Source: Photorhabdus noenieputensis
GTDB taxonomy: Bacteria; Pseudomonadota; Gammaproteobacteria; Enterobacterales; Enterobacteriaceae
DNA length: 64,000 nt
Assembly (NCBI RefSeq): GCF_018448935.1
Contig: NZ_RCWC01000003.1
Span: forward strand, 124,001 to 188,000
Direction of reading: 5' to 3'
The position numbers were made by a program, and so were the translations under genes. The notes under the pieces are model-generated. The model searched no databases and was not told the DNA's origin. It worked only from the letters and a program-made list of their open reading frames with translations. Every line of letters starts with the position of its first letter. The first letter of the stretch is position 1. Shown in pieces: positions 29,840 to 39,289 of this stretch.

Positions 29840-30802
29840 ATGAAGAAAAAAAACACACCAACGCCACATGATGCTATTTTCAAACAGTTTTTAAGTCATA
29901 TTGATACGGCCAGAGACTTTCTGGAGATACATTTGCCTGCGACATTACGGGCAGTTTGTGATCTGGATACATTGCAATTGGCATCAGGGTCGTTTATTGA
30001 AGACAATCTGCGGGCGCATTATTCCGACATTTTGTATTCACTGAAAACGGTGCAAGGTGACGGTTATGTGTACTGCGTGATCGAACACCAGAGTTCCCCG
30101 GACAAAATGATGGCATTTCGATTGATGCGCTATAGTATTTCAGCCATGCAACGGCATCTGGAACAGGGACATGAAAAATTACCGCTGGTCATTCCGGTGT
30201 TGTTCTATCACGGGAAAATACAGCCATATCCCTGGAGTACCAATTGGCTAGACTGCTTCGATGATCCAGCTCTGGCGAAGGAGCTCTATTCCGGTCCATT
30301 CCCGTTGGTAGATGTGACGGTAATTTCGGATGATGAAATCCTGACGCATAAACGGGTCGCGCTACTGGAAATGGTACAAAAGCATATCTGGCAGCGTGAT
30401 ATGATGGGATCACTGCAAAAACTGTCCATATTGCTGGCGTATGGTTACCATACGGAAGAGCAGCTAAGAAGCGTGCTAAACTACTTATTACAGGCGGGAG
30501 ATACCGCCGATCCAGAGGGTTTTATCCGGCGACTGGCAGAGCAGTCACCGAGGTATGAGGAGGTACTGATGACAATAGCGCAAAGATTGGAACATAAAGC
30601 ACGTCAGGAAGGGCGTCAAGAAGGACTCCAAGAAGGACTCCAAGAAGGACGTCAAGAAGGACGCCAAGAAGGACGCCAAGAAGGACGCCAGGAGGCAACG
30701 TTAAAAATTGCTCATGCATTGCTGAACAGCGGAATTGATCGTGAAACGGTGATGAAAACCACCGGCCTGAGTCAGAACGAACTTGAGCAAATACGCCACT
30801 AA
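29840..30802 (+). CDS. Rpn/YhgA-like putative recombination-promoting nuclease, copy 1
   Basis: The 320-residue protein belongs to the Rpn (YhgA-like, PD-(D/E)XK nuclease) family: TPHDAIFKQFLSHIDTARDF at the N terminus, YSDILYSL, then YCVIEHQSSPDKMMAFRLMR with the expected catalytic Glu-x-Gln. Residues from about 255 hold a run of seven four-residue units (RQEG or LQEG), then ALLNSGIDRETVMKTTGLS. Family members are linked to RecA-independent recombination. An inverted near-copy lies at 56919-57845, on the other side of the PVC. Confidence 0.88.
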   Translation: MKKKNTPTPHDAIFKQFLSHIDTARDFLEIHLPATLRAVCDLDTLQLASGSFIEDNLRAHYSDILYSLKTVQGDGYVYCVIEHQSSPDKMMAFRLMRYSISAMQRHLEQGHEKLPLVIPVLFYHGKIQPYPWSTNWLDCFDDPALAKELYSGPFPLVDVTVISDDEILTHKRVALLEMVQKHIWQRDMMGSLQKLSILLAYGYHTEEQLRSVLNYLLQAGDTADPEGFIRRLAEQSPRYEEVLMTIAQRLEHKARQEGRQEGLQEGLQEGRQEGRQEGRQEGRQEATLKIAHALLNSGIDRETVMKTTGLSQNELEQIRH

Positions 30803-31442
30803 CTCGTGCTGGGAGTTCTTAATCAGTATTCAACGATTCGTGTTAAAAGAGAATCTTACGGTGACTGGCAGAACAGTCACCGAGGCATGAATCTTGACCG
30901 TGAAACGGTGATGGAAATCACCAGGGTGGACTTGGACAAACGTCCGACAAACTTACTATTGATACGTTATCGGCATAAAAATGCTTGAGTCAATGCACAA
31001 AACGCATAGAAGCGACACATTTACATTCCAAGCGAAAGACTGGGTTTGAATCCACGTGCTTCTGAAATCGCTGTTCTCTCTTTTCACCCCAATAATCATT
31101 CTAACTAATTTCACTAGCAATCATTTTCATGATTATATTTTTATTCAACAATTAATTTATTGTTGAAATTATTAAAGAACAAAACCACCTGACAATGAAA
31201 AACCCCATAATCGCATGATATTATTCAACATGAAAATCACACCTGTTATTTATTTTCACGTTTACAGAAAGCAATAAACTAACGCTGATACACAAAATCA
31301 TCAAAACCCGCCACATCAATTAAAAATAAACATCATTATTAATTGATGCTACCACCTAAAAATCCATTCTCTATAATCACCTCGCTTTATCAAAAGTGAT
31401 TTAAATAATCATTGAACACATTCTTTAATACGAACAAAGACC
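30803..31442. other. Rpn 3' relic and AT-rich region before the PVC leader
   Basis: Bases 30830-30965 carry a worn second copy of the Rpn gene's 3' end (readable as LDRETVMEITRVDLDK), matching the position of the relic next to the other Rpn gene. The rest is AT-rich and holds no gene. The PVC promoter should lie in its last 100 bases. Confidence 0.5.
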
Positions 31443-31472
31443 TCTATAAATCAGGTTGTTGCGGTAGCTATA
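31443..31472 (+). promoter_or_regulatory. ops-like RfaH antitermination element in the PVC leader
   Basis: The leader holds TTGCGGTAGCTATA, sharing the 8-base core GCGGTAGC with the enterobacterial ops element (GGCGGTAGCGT) that recruits RfaH to paused polymerase. It lies 80 bases before pvc1. The surrounding 30 bases recur with two changes at 56154-56183 before the lectin gene. The related afp cluster of Serratia entomophila is controlled by the RfaH-like protein AnfA1, which supports the reading. Confidence 0.65.
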
Positions 31473-31552
31473 CCCAATCGTTAGGTACTAAGGAAAACAA
31501 AGTAATAGACGTTTTCCTCATATTTCAAATGTAAACAATCAAGGAAAAAATC

Positions 31553-32002
31553 ATGGCTATAACTCCAGAACAAATTGCTGTTGACTATCCCATTCCTGCT
31601 TATCGGTTTGTTGTCTCTATTGGTGATGAAAAAATCCCTTTTAACAACGTTTCCGGGCTCGATATTTCTCATGACGTCATCGAATATAAAGATGGTACCG
31701 GTAATTACTATAAAATGCCGGGCCAACGTCAATCGATCAATCTGACTCTGCGTAAAGGCGTCTTCTCCGGCGACACTAAGCTTTTTGACTGGATTAATTC
31801 TATTCAACTTAATCAAGTTGAGAAAAAAGATATCGCAATTAGCCTGACCAACGAAGCCGGCACCGAAATTCTAATGACCTGGAATGTGACAAATGCTTTC
31901 CCAACGTCATTCACCTCCCCTTCTTTTGATGCCACCAGCAATGATATCGCTATTCAAGAAATAGCACTGGTCGCGGATCGAGTCACCATTCAAGCACCTT
32001 AA
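31553..32002 (+). CDS. pvc1: PVC inner tube protein Pvc1
   Basis: Pvc1 is the main inner-tube subunit of the contractile injection system, related to phage T4 gp19. The 149-residue product shows the family pattern: YRFVVSIGDEKIPFNNVSGLD, then YKMPGQRQSINLTLRKGVF and LMTWNVTNAFPTS. AAGGA lies 10 or so bases before the start. It opens the PVC operon behind the ops-like leader. A second tube protein, Pvc5, lies further down. Confidence 0.95.
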   Translation: MAITPEQIAVDYPIPAYRFVVSIGDEKIPFNNVSGLDISHDVIEYKDGTGNYYKMPGQRQSINLTLRKGVFSGDTKLFDWINSIQLNQVEKKDIAISLTNEAGTEILMTWNVTNAFPTSFTSPSFDATSNDIAIQEIALVADRVTIQAP

Positions 32003-32021
32003 TAGATCCACAATAGTGATC

Positions 32022-32164
32022 TATCCCGGAGTTTATATTAAAGAAAACAATCGGCTGACATCACTAATGATCCATGCACTAACACATGATGATCAACATT
32101 GGCATGGCTCATTAGTTCGACCGAATTCATCATCCTACTGTTTGCGCAAAATATCGCACAATAA
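32022..32164 (+). pseudogene. Relic of an additional sheath gene between pvc1 and pvc2
   Basis: The start YPGVYIKEN matches the first residues of the sheath proteins (YPGVYIEED), and the end, in another frame, reads AQNIAQ then stop, matching the C terminus of Pvc2 (TQNIAQ). The 12 bases after the stop also match those after pvc2. The middle of the gene is lost, leaving about 140 bases. Confidence 0.7.
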
Positions 32165-32176
32165 CCTGGAGGCAAT

Positions 32177-33259
32177 ATGCCAATAACCCCAACTTATCCC
32201 GGCGTTTATATTGAAGAGGACGCTTCACCCGCACTCTCGGTTCGTGCGGGTGCAACGGCAGTACCTGTTTTTGCCGTCGCAAATAATAATTCATTAATAT
32301 CAGGTAAACCCTATATTCGCGTTAGTAGCTGGCTAGAGTATTTGACATTAAAAGGTGGGCAATTTAATCCTTCCGATAAACTGGATATCGCACTGCGGGC
32401 CTATTTTATTAATGGCGGTGGATATGCTTATCTCGTCAAAACTCAAGATTTAGAACAGCAAGTTCCGGTACTTGATGATGTCACGCTATTGGTTGCCGCC
32501 GGAGAAGAGATCACCACCGCCGTCGGGACACTTTGTCAATCAGGCAAAGGATTATTCGCCATTTTTGATGGCCCAACCACCCAAATAACCTCAAGCCTAC
32601 AGCCAGACGATGTTGTTAAATCTTATCCGGCAACTCAATATGGCGCGGTTTACTACCCCTGGCTAACCGCTGAATGGGGAGAAAAGAGAGCCTTGGTTGA
32701 CATTCCACCGAGCGCCGTCATGGCTGGTATTTATGCCAGTGTCGATAACAACCGGGGCGTCTGGCAAGCTCCCGCCAACGTTCCTGTTCAGGGCGGATTA
32801 CAACCTAAATATCCGATGACTGACGACCTGCAAAGGAGATATAACCAAGGTAAGGCGCTGAATATGATCCGTACCTTTCCTAAGAGCGGTACGCTGGTCT
32901 GGGGAGCCAGAACCCTTGAGGACAGCGATAACTGGCGTTATATCCCGGTTCGTCGCCTGTTTAACAGCGCGGAACGAGACATTAAAAACGCCATGAGTTT
33001 CGCAGTATTTGAGCCTAACAGCCAACCCACTTGGGAAGCGGTGCGCCGGGCGATTGATAACTATCTCCATTCCCTCTGGCAACAAGGCGGATTGATGGGT
33101 AGCAAAGCTGAACAGGCTTATTTTGTTCAAATCGGTAAAGGCGTCACCATGACTGATGACGATATTAAGCAGGGCAAAATGATCGTCAAAATCGGCATGG
33201 CCGCTGTTCGTCCAGCCGAATTCATTATCTTGCAGTTCACACAGAATATCGCACAATAA
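32177..33259 (+). CDS. pvc2: PVC sheath protein Pvc2
   Basis: Pvc2 is the main contractile sheath subunit (360 residues), related to phage tail sheath gp18. It opens with PTYPGVYIEEDAS, has WGARTLEDSDNWRYIPVRRL in the conserved C-terminal domain, and ends in PAEFIILQFTQNIAQ. AGGAGGC lies ahead of the start region and pvc3 begins 11 bases later. Its N- and C-terminal parts are near-identical to those of Pvc3; it lacks the extra central domain of Pvc3. Confidence 0.95.
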   Translation: MPITPTYPGVYIEEDASPALSVRAGATAVPVFAVANNNSLISGKPYIRVSSWLEYLTLKGGQFNPSDKLDIALRAYFINGGGYAYLVKTQDLEQQVPVLDDVTLLVAAGEEITTAVGTLCQSGKGLFAIFDGPTTQITSSLQPDDVVKSYPATQYGAVYYPWLTAEWGEKRALVDIPPSAVMAGIYASVDNNRGVWQAPANVPVQGGLQPKYPMTDDLQRRYNQGKALNMIRTFPKSGTLVWGARTLEDSDNWRYIPVRRLFNSAERDIKNAMSFAVFEPNSQPTWEAVRRAIDNYLHSLWQQGGLMGSKAEQAYFVQIGKGVTMTDDDIKQGKMIVKIGMAAVRPAEFIILQFTQNIAQ

Positions 33260-33270
33260 TCGGAGGCAAC

Positions 33271-34665
33271 ATGCCAACAACACCGACCTATCCCGGCGTT
33301 TATATTGAAGAAGATGCGTCATTATCGCTCTCTATCAGCCACGGGAACACCGCAATACCTGTTTTTATTGGCCGCTTCCAGCCTAAAAAAACCAGCGCAA
33401 CCTTAAAAGCGATACGTGTTAGTAGCTGGCTGGATTTTACGAATCTCTTTAATGTCGGTTGTATTACGTCAATCGCCATCACATCGACTAAACCAACGCC
33501 ACCGCCTCCCACTCCGCCTTCCGGGAAAGTTGAAAGTGATGCTGCGGTTGTTGCTACAACCGATATCGCTCTTAACGCGGGTGATACAAGTTCCGGTTAC
33601 ACTTACGCTGTCGCTGTTGGTACCTATACAACCAGCAGTGATGCGGTAAAACTTTATTTTCAAAATGGCGGTGGGCCTTGTTATATCCTGCCGGTTGCTA
33701 ATCCCCAAGATACTGCCACTTCGGCATTAATCCCTGAGTTAATTGAGCAGGCTCTGGAGATTACCTTAATCGTCTGCCCTGAACAGGATTCTTCTTACCA
33801 GAGTGCAATATATAGCAGCTTAACCCCCGCATTATTGAATACCGGCTATTTCCTTATCGCTGACAGCCAAACTAAAACCAGCATACCGGGCGTTAATGTG
33901 CAATCGCAAACCGCAACTTACTATCCGGCGGTGAAAGTCTCACAACTTATGCAAGCGGAAGATAGTGCTATAACAGTTTCAGGTTATGAAGATGCAGCAA
34001 CAAAACCCGATGCCATCACCAACCTGACACAACTCAAACAGAAAAACTCAACTGTCTACCAACAAGCGGTTAAAGCAATACAAGACAAAATAGCCGCCAA
34101 CGGCAACACGATTCCTGCCAGTGCAGTGATGGCAGGCGTGTATTGTGCTACCGATGCCAGCCGTGGTGTCTGGAAAGCCCCGGCGAATGTCGTGCTAAGC
34201 GGAATTAGTGATGTCACTGAACGACTCAATGACGATGAGCAAGGCACCATGAATCAACAGGGCATTAATGCCATCCGCTACTTCAATCATCGGGGATTTG
34301 TGGTATGGGGCGCACGGACGCTGAAAAATGATGACAACTGGCGTTACATTCCGGTACGGCGGCTCTTTAATAGCGCAGAGCGGGATATCAAACAAGCGAT
34401 GCAATCCGTCGTCTTTGAACCCAATAGCCAACCCACCTGGGAACGGGTGAAGTCAGCCATTGACAACTATCTCTACTCTTTATGGCAACAAGGAGCATTA
34501 GCGGGAAATAAACCACAGGAAGCCTATTTTGTTCAGATTGGCAAAGGTATCACCATGTCTGACGACGACATTAAACAAGGGAAAATGATTGTCAAAGTGG
34601 GTATGGCCGCTGTTCGTCCGGCTGAATTTATTATCCTTCAGTTTTCACAACAGGTAGCACAGTAA
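33271..34665 (+). CDS. pvc3: PVC sheath protein Pvc3
   Basis: This is a 464-residue sheath paralogue of Pvc2. The shared ends (PGVYIEEDAS and WGARTL...NWRYIPVRRLFNSAERDIK) enclose a longer middle part from about residue 65, beginning with a Pro-rich linker (TPPPPTPPSG) and a Ser/Thr-rich, possibly surface-exposed domain. PVC particles use Pvc2, Pvc3 and Pvc4 at different sheath levels. Strong similarity to Pvc2 at DNA level points to tandem duplication. Confidence 0.94.
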   Translation: MPTTPTYPGVYIEEDASLSLSISHGNTAIPVFIGRFQPKKTSATLKAIRVSSWLDFTNLFNVGCITSIAITSTKPTPPPPTPPSGKVESDAAVVATTDIALNAGDTSSGYTYAVAVGTYTTSSDAVKLYFQNGGGPCYILPVANPQDTATSALIPELIEQALEITLIVCPEQDSSYQSAIYSSLTPALLNTGYFLIADSQTKTSIPGVNVQSQTATYYPAVKVSQLMQAEDSAITVSGYEDAATKPDAITNLTQLKQKNSTVYQQAVKAIQDKIAANGNTIPASAVMAGVYCATDASRGVWKAPANVVLSGISDVTERLNDDEQGTMNQQGINAIRYFNHRGFVVWGARTLKNDDNWRYIPVRRLFNSAERDIKQAMQSVVFEPNSQPTWERVKSAIDNYLYSLWQQGALAGNKPQEAYFVQIGKGITMSDDDIKQGKMIVKVGMAAVRPAEFIILQFSQQVAQ

Positions 34666-34716
34666 TCGTACTGAGACGCGGTTAAACGCCGCGTCTCAGT
34701 CGTTAAGGAGACGATA

Positions 34717-35892
34717 ATGGAAATAATACAGCCGAGCGTCACCGTCACAGAAAATCTGATATCCCCAAAGCAAGATGACTCGTTTATCGGTATACCGGTT
34801 TTTATTGGTTATACCTCATCGCCGGTCAATAAAATCGCTATCAAGCTCAACAGCCTGGCCGATTTTGCCCGGTCATTTCCTGAGTCAGGATTAATGTACT
34901 ATTCCGTGCGCCATTTCTTTGAAAACGGCGGCCAGCAAGCTTATGTGCTGTCACTGGGTACGGAGAAGCCATCAAGCGATTTTTCGTCATTGATCACCGC
35001 GCTGCAACAAGCGTGGCTGACACAAACGATTTCCGCAGAAAACGACATTACCCTGATTATCACCCCGGATGTTATCCGCTTTAATCAGGCTGAGGTTTCC
35101 TATACTCAAAGAGATCTCTGGTTACAATTTTGGCAATCGGTGCTCAATCTTTGCAAAAGCCGACGCGGTATCATGGGATTATTGGATGCCCCGGACAATC
35201 CCACATTAGCCGCAGAGTGTTTAAAACGGTTTTCTTCCGCTGATCGGCAATGGGGGGCCGTATACTGGCCGCTGCTAAAAAGTGCCTATCAGGATAATAC
35301 ACAAAATCCTATCGTGCTTTCACCGACCGCCGCCGTGGCTGCCGTCATCCAGCGTAACGATAACCAACAAGGCGTATGGACCGCGCCGGCCAACATCGCG
35401 TTAACCAAAGTGATTAGCCCGGTACGCGCTTATATTGAAGCGAATGCCCTGTTTAACCCGGATGGCACCTCACTGAATCTGGTGCGCAGCTTTCCCGGTA
35501 AAGGCATTAGGATCTGGGGATGCCGAACCTTGGACAACACCCCCGGCTCTCTCTGGCGTTATATTCAGATCCGCCGTCTAGTTTCTTATATCGAAACTCA
35601 TATGACTCAACTGGGCCGGGCCTTCATCTTTGAACCCAATAACGCCATCACCTGGATGAAGCTTAAAGGTCAAGCCCACAACTGGCTGCGTCAATTATGG
35701 TTAAACGGCGGGCTACGGGGAACCGAAGAAGATCAGGCGTTCAAAGTGTTATTAGGTGTGGGTGAATCAATGAGTGAAGCCGATATCCGGGCCGGAAAAA
35801 TGATCATCAGAATCAGCCTCGCGGTCTTAATTCCCGCCGAATTTATTGAGCTAAACCTGACATTTGATACCCATACCGGTACCACCCGCTAA
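34717..35892 (+). CDS. pvc4: PVC sheath protein Pvc4
   Basis: The third sheath paralogue, 391 residues and more divergent: the N terminus is SVTVTENLISPKQDDSFIG, while IPVFIGYTSSP and WGCRTLDNTPGSLWRYIQIRR show the fold. It is expected near the baseplate end of the sheath. TTAAGGAG precedes the start, and a palindrome of GAGACGCGG/CCGCGTCTC lies in the gap before it, which could stop or slow transcription between pvc3 and pvc4. Confidence 0.93.
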   Translation: MEIIQPSVTVTENLISPKQDDSFIGIPVFIGYTSSPVNKIAIKLNSLADFARSFPESGLMYYSVRHFFENGGQQAYVLSLGTEKPSSDFSSLITALQQAWLTQTISAENDITLIITPDVIRFNQAEVSYTQRDLWLQFWQSVLNLCKSRRGIMGLLDAPDNPTLAAECLKRFSSADRQWGAVYWPLLKSAYQDNTQNPIVLSPTAAVAAVIQRNDNQQGVWTAPANIALTKVISPVRAYIEANALFNPDGTSLNLVRSFPGKGIRIWGCRTLDNTPGSLWRYIQIRRLVSYIETHMTQLGRAFIFEPNNAITWMKLKGQAHNWLRQLWLNGGLRGTEEDQAFKVLLGVGESMSEADIRAGKMIIRISLAVLIPAEFIELNLTFDTHTGTTR

Positions 35893-35927
35893 GTTAAACA
35901 GAAGTAAAAGTTAAACAGAGGCAAAAT

Positions 35928-36386
35928 ATGAACAACCTCTACACCCCGGCAGTGTCACACCGTTTTATCGCCAGTTTTCTTTTTAACAACATTCCCAGTC
36001 CACTGGATATCGCCTTTCAACGGATATCGGGCCTGAGCCGCGAGTTGCAAACCACCCAACACAGCCAAGGCGGGGAAAACGCCAGAAATACCTGGCTGGC
36101 CGAAAAAATCCAACATGGCAGTCTGATGTTGGAGCGCGGTGTGATGACGGTAACACCCCTCACGCTGGTGTTTGATCGTGTCCTGCGTGGCGAAAAAGCG
36201 GTCTATGCCGATGTCGTGATTATGTTACTGAATGAACATTCATTACCCGTGGCAAGTTGGACATTAAGCAACGCGCTCCCGGTGCGCTGGTCCACCGGAG
36301 ACTTTGACGCCAATAGCAACACTGTTTTGGTGAACTCACTGGAGTTGCGTTATCAAGATATGCGCTGGTTAGGAGTGAAAGTATGA
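35928..36386 (+). CDS. pvc5: PVC inner tube initiator Pvc5
   Basis: This 152-residue gp19-like tube protein has [20 protein letters not shown] at the N terminus and [19 protein letters not shown] near the C terminus, aligned with Pvc1. It is expected to sit between the baseplate hub and the Pvc1 tube. The stop overlaps the pvc6 start (ATGA), indicating coupling. Confidence 0.93.
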   Translation: MNNLYTPAVSHRFIASFLFNNIPSPLDIAFQRISGLSRELQTTQHSQGGENARNTWLAEKIQHGSLMLERGVMTVTPLTLVFDRVLRGEKAVYADVVIMLLNEHSLPVASWTLSNALPVRWSTGDFDANSNTVLVNSLELRYQDMRWLGVKV

Positions 36387-36562
36387 CCGTCGAAATTAAA
36401 GAGCTGATTATTCAGGCTAAAGTGACTGATTCCGAGCGTAATCCCACCACACCACCGACATTAGCCCAAGAGACGCTGGATAACGCCCGTCTGATCGAGA
36501 GAGTCAAACGGGAAGTGTTAGAGGCGTTGCGTGAAACCGGAGGCTATTATGAGCTTAATTGA
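36383..36562 (+). CDS. pvc6: PVC small protein Pvc6
   Basis: A 59-residue protein, [16 protein letters not shown] and an acidic-basic helical tail ([17 protein letters not shown]), matching the short conserved protein (DUF5908-type) found at this place in eCIS clusters. It overlaps pvc5 by 4 bases and pvc7 by 14, so translation is tightly linked. Its role in the particle is not firmly known. Confidence 0.88.
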   Translation: MTVEIKELIIQAKVTDSERNPTTPPTLAQETLDNARLIERVKREVLEALRETGGYYELN

Positions 36563-37232
36563 ACGCAGCCTGTCCAAACTCACCCTGACCGCCTTTAAAG
36601 ACCGGGAAGGAAAAATCTCCGTCGGTAGCTTACAGGCGATGTATAACCCCGATGGGATTCAGCTCGATTATCAAACCCGCTATCAACAGGATGAAAGCAT
36701 TAACAATGCCAGCCAAAGCAGCCGCTATGTTCTATCACAACCCGCCGGTTTGACGTTAGTCCTGCTATTTGACGCCACCATGCCGGGCAACACTATCCCG
36801 GTAGAAACCCAACTCGCAACTTTGAAAGCCTTGTGTACGGTGGATGCCAGCACCAGCGTTCCCCACTTCCTCAAAATCAAATGGGGCAAAATGCGCTGGG
36901 AAAACAAAGGTTATTTCGCCTGCCGAGCCAGCGGCCTTGCGATTAATTACACCCTATTTGATCGTGATGCGACGCCATTACGGGCTAGCGCCACCTTATC
37001 CTTAGTCGCAGACGAAAGCTTTGTTATTCAAGCCACTGAACAGCAGTTAAAATCACCGCCGATCACCGCAGTCAGCGTGACCGATATGCTCTCTCTGCCG
37101 TTAATCGCCTTAGGCGCTGGGGCTTCTCTGGCAGGCGGCATTGATTACCTTACCCTCGCCTGGCAAAACAATCTGGATAATCTTGATGATTTCACCCCAG
37201 GACAAACGCTACAGGCACAGGGGGACGCATGA
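36549..37232 (+). CDS. pvc7: PVC tube-baseplate connector Pvc7
   Basis: This 227-residue protein reads [31 protein letters not shown], and a C-terminal part rich in small hydrophobics. That is the eCIS gp53-like/LysM-containing protein that links tube initiator and spike hub. ACCGGAGG lies about 5 bases ahead of the ATG at 36549, which is preferred over the earlier 36531. The stop overlaps pvc8 by 4 bases. Confidence 0.87.
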   Translation: MSLIERSLSKLTLTAFKDREGKISVGSLQAMYNPDGIQLDYQTRYQQDESINNASQSSRYVLSQPAGLTLVLLFDATMPGNTIPVETQLATLKALCTVDASTSVPHFLKIKWGKMRWENKGYFACRASGLAINYTLFDRDATPLRASATLSLVADESFVIQATEQQLKSPPITAVSVTDMLSLPLIALGAGASLAGGIDYLTLAWQNNLDNLDDFTPGQTLQAQGDA

Positions 37233-38830
37233 AGATACCGGCGATAGACGTTAACATAGCGGGAAAAACACTCAGCCAGTTTTCTGTCATTAGTCTGACC
37301 GTAAACCATCAAATCAACGGTATCCCCACAGCCAATATCACGCTTAGCGTAGCCGGTGACGCCAACGCGATTTTTGCCGCCAAAGCGCAAGCTGAACTCA
37401 CCCGTTGTCGGCCCAATCAAGAATTGATCGTGCGACTGCAAAAAACCGTGTTGTTTAAGGGGATCATTGTTCGACAAGCGCTTAAGTTCAAAGGTCACGA
37501 CAGTCTGATTACTCTAACGGCGAAACATCCACTGCAAAAACTCACTGATAATTTCCATTCACAACTATTCAGTCAGCAAAGTGATGAAGCCATTATCAGA
37601 AAACTATTCAGTCAAGCAGGTATACCCGTCACGATAAAACAAGCTCCTCAGCTTAAAACTAAGCATGAACAAATGGTCCAGTTTCGCTGCCATGACTGGA
37701 AATTCTTAAAAAACCGGCTGGCCGCTACCAATATCTGGTTATTACCCGGTAACGAAACAGTCACGCTGGCAACGCCAGAATCACTTAATCAATCAACCGT
37801 GCACACAATTAAACAACGTGCCGGCGATCAAGACATTGTGCTGTTTGAGGCGGATCTGCAATGGGATAACCGGCACAGTCCCAAAACGGTGAGCGTACAA
37901 TCCTGGGATATCGCACAACAGAAGCTGTCTCAAGCCACTCAAGCAAAAAACAGTCGGCTTGGCAGTGGTCAACTCGCATCAGACAGTCTGGCAACTTTAT
38001 CCGATCAGACATGGCAATGGGTTTTTAGCTATCCGCAAGATAATGAACAAGCCAAATACCTTGCTCAAGGCATGATGAATAACCTGCGCAGTCATAATGT
38101 CTCCGGCAATGTTGAAGTCGAAGGCGGTGATCGTTATCAACCGGGGGATGTTCTGGCGTTAAGCGGCTTTGGGCAGGGAATGGATGGTAAAGGCGTTATC
38201 ACCGGCGTCAGTCAAACCATCAATCAGCGGCAAGGCTGGCGCACTCGGTTAACTCTGGGCTTGTTGCCAGAGACAGAACCGGCGGTCCCACCGGTTAGAG
38301 AGCTGCATGTGGGGATAGTGGAAAAATACCAACAGGACAAGCAGTCACTGGACCGAATTCCGGTCAGAATACCGGCGTTAAGTTTAACCAATAGCGTTCT
38401 TTTTGCCCGACTGGGTAAACCTTATGCCAGTCATGAAAGCGGATTCTGTTTCTACCCGGAACCGGGGGATGAGGTGATTATCGGTTTCTTTGAATGTGAT
38501 CCCCGCTTCCCGGTGATATTAGGCGCTATGCACAACCCGAAAAATAAAACGCCAATCGAACCCAGTGAAAAAAATCCAATAAAAACCCTGGTTATTAAAC
38601 AAGGGGATAATCAGCAGGCATTAGTGCTCAATCATCAAGATAAAATTGCCGCCCTTAATAGCGGAAAACATTCGTTATCACTGCAACAGGATAAAGATAT
38701 CACGCTAGATTCGGCGAAAAATCTCATCACTAAAGCCCAAGAAATTAACCTACAGGCTGAAAAATCCCTGTCAGCCACTGGAAAGTCCGGCGTCGATATT
38801 AAAGGTGCGAAAATTAACTTAACACAATAA
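37229..38830 (+). CDS. pvc8: PVC central spike Pvc8 (VgrG-like)
   Basis: The 533-residue spike protein joins a gp27-like hub (first about 360 residues) to an OB-fold and a C-terminal beta-helix. ARLGKPYASHESGFCFYPEPGDEV and LGAMHNPKNKTPIEPSEKNP are typical VgrG/gp5 features, and the end consists of short repeats of a spike helix (LSLQQDKDITLDSAKNL). It assembles as a trimer carrying the Pvc10 tip. Confidence 0.94.
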   Translation: MKIPAIDVNIAGKTLSQFSVISLTVNHQINGIPTANITLSVAGDANAIFAAKAQAELTRCRPNQELIVRLQKTVLFKGIIVRQALKFKGHDSLITLTAKHPLQKLTDNFHSQLFSQQSDEAIIRKLFSQAGIPVTIKQAPQLKTKHEQMVQFRCHDWKFLKNRLAATNIWLLPGNETVTLATPESLNQSTVHTIKQRAGDQDIVLFEADLQWDNRHSPKTVSVQSWDIAQQKLSQATQAKNSRLGSGQLASDSLATLSDQTWQWVFSYPQDNEQAKYLAQGMMNNLRSHNVSGNVEVEGGDRYQPGDVLALSGFGQGMDGKGVITGVSQTINQRQGWRTRLTLGLLPETEPAVPPVRELHVGIVEKYQQDKQSLDRIPVRIPALSLTNSVLFARLGKPYASHESGFCFYPEPGDEVIIGFFECDPRFPVILGAMHNPKNKTPIEPSEKNPIKTLVIKQGDNQQALVLNHQDKIAALNSGKHSLSLQQDKDITLDSAKNLITKAQEINLQAEKSLSATGKSGVDIKGAKINLTQ

Positions 38831-38842
38831 TAGGACAGCGAA

Positions 38843-39289
38843 ATGACAGACAACATATTAGCCGATATTTATGGCCGGGGTTGGGCCTTTCCGCCAAAGT
38901 TTTTTATTAAAGATAATACGCCTCCAGAAATACCCACCGGTGTCCAAATGGCAGCAGGGGCAGAGAATGTTCGTCAAAGCATGAAAATTCTTTTTCTCAC
39001 TGAACCCGGTGAAAGAATTATGCGTGAAGATTACGGTTGTGGCCTGAATGATTATCTGTTTGCCAATATCAATGATGCACTGATAGCAGAAATTCAAACT
39101 CGCATTGAAGAACGAGTACTGCGCTATGAACCACGCGCGGAAATCACGATGATTCAGGTCAATCAGAGAACGGACTTGCCCAATACCCTGCATGTTCAGG
39201 TGACTTACGCCCTGAGAGGCAGCGACATCAACCAACAGATTGAAGGTGCCCTTGAAGTCAGCGAAGGCCGAATACGGGTACACTTATGA
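38843..39289 (+). CDS. pvc9: PVC baseplate wedge Pvc9 (gp25-like)
   Basis: This 148-residue protein is the gp25-like wedge component: GRGWAFPPKF, NVRQSMKILFLTEPGERIMR and EDYGCGLNDYLF are hallmarks of the GPW/gp25 family. It nucleates the sheath at the baseplate. The start is 12 bases after pvc8 and the stop overlaps pvc10. Confidence 0.95.
   Translation: MTDNILADIYGRGWAFPPKFFIKDNTPPEIPTGVQMAAGAENVRQSMKILFLTEPGERIMREDYGCGLNDYLFANINDALIAEIQTRIEERVLRYEPRAEITMIQVNQRTDLPNTLHVQVTYALRGSDINQQIEGALEVSEGRIRVHL

Noticed and set aside
30522-30719. Open frame rich in LGVLLGVLL on the - strand
   Set aside because: It is the antisense of the RQEG repeats of the Rpn gene.
34675-34705. GAGACGCGG/CCGCGTCTC palindrome between pvc3 and pvc4 as the operon terminator
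   Set aside because: No T-tract follows and the structural genes continue at once. It is noted only within the pvc4 entry as a possible pause site.
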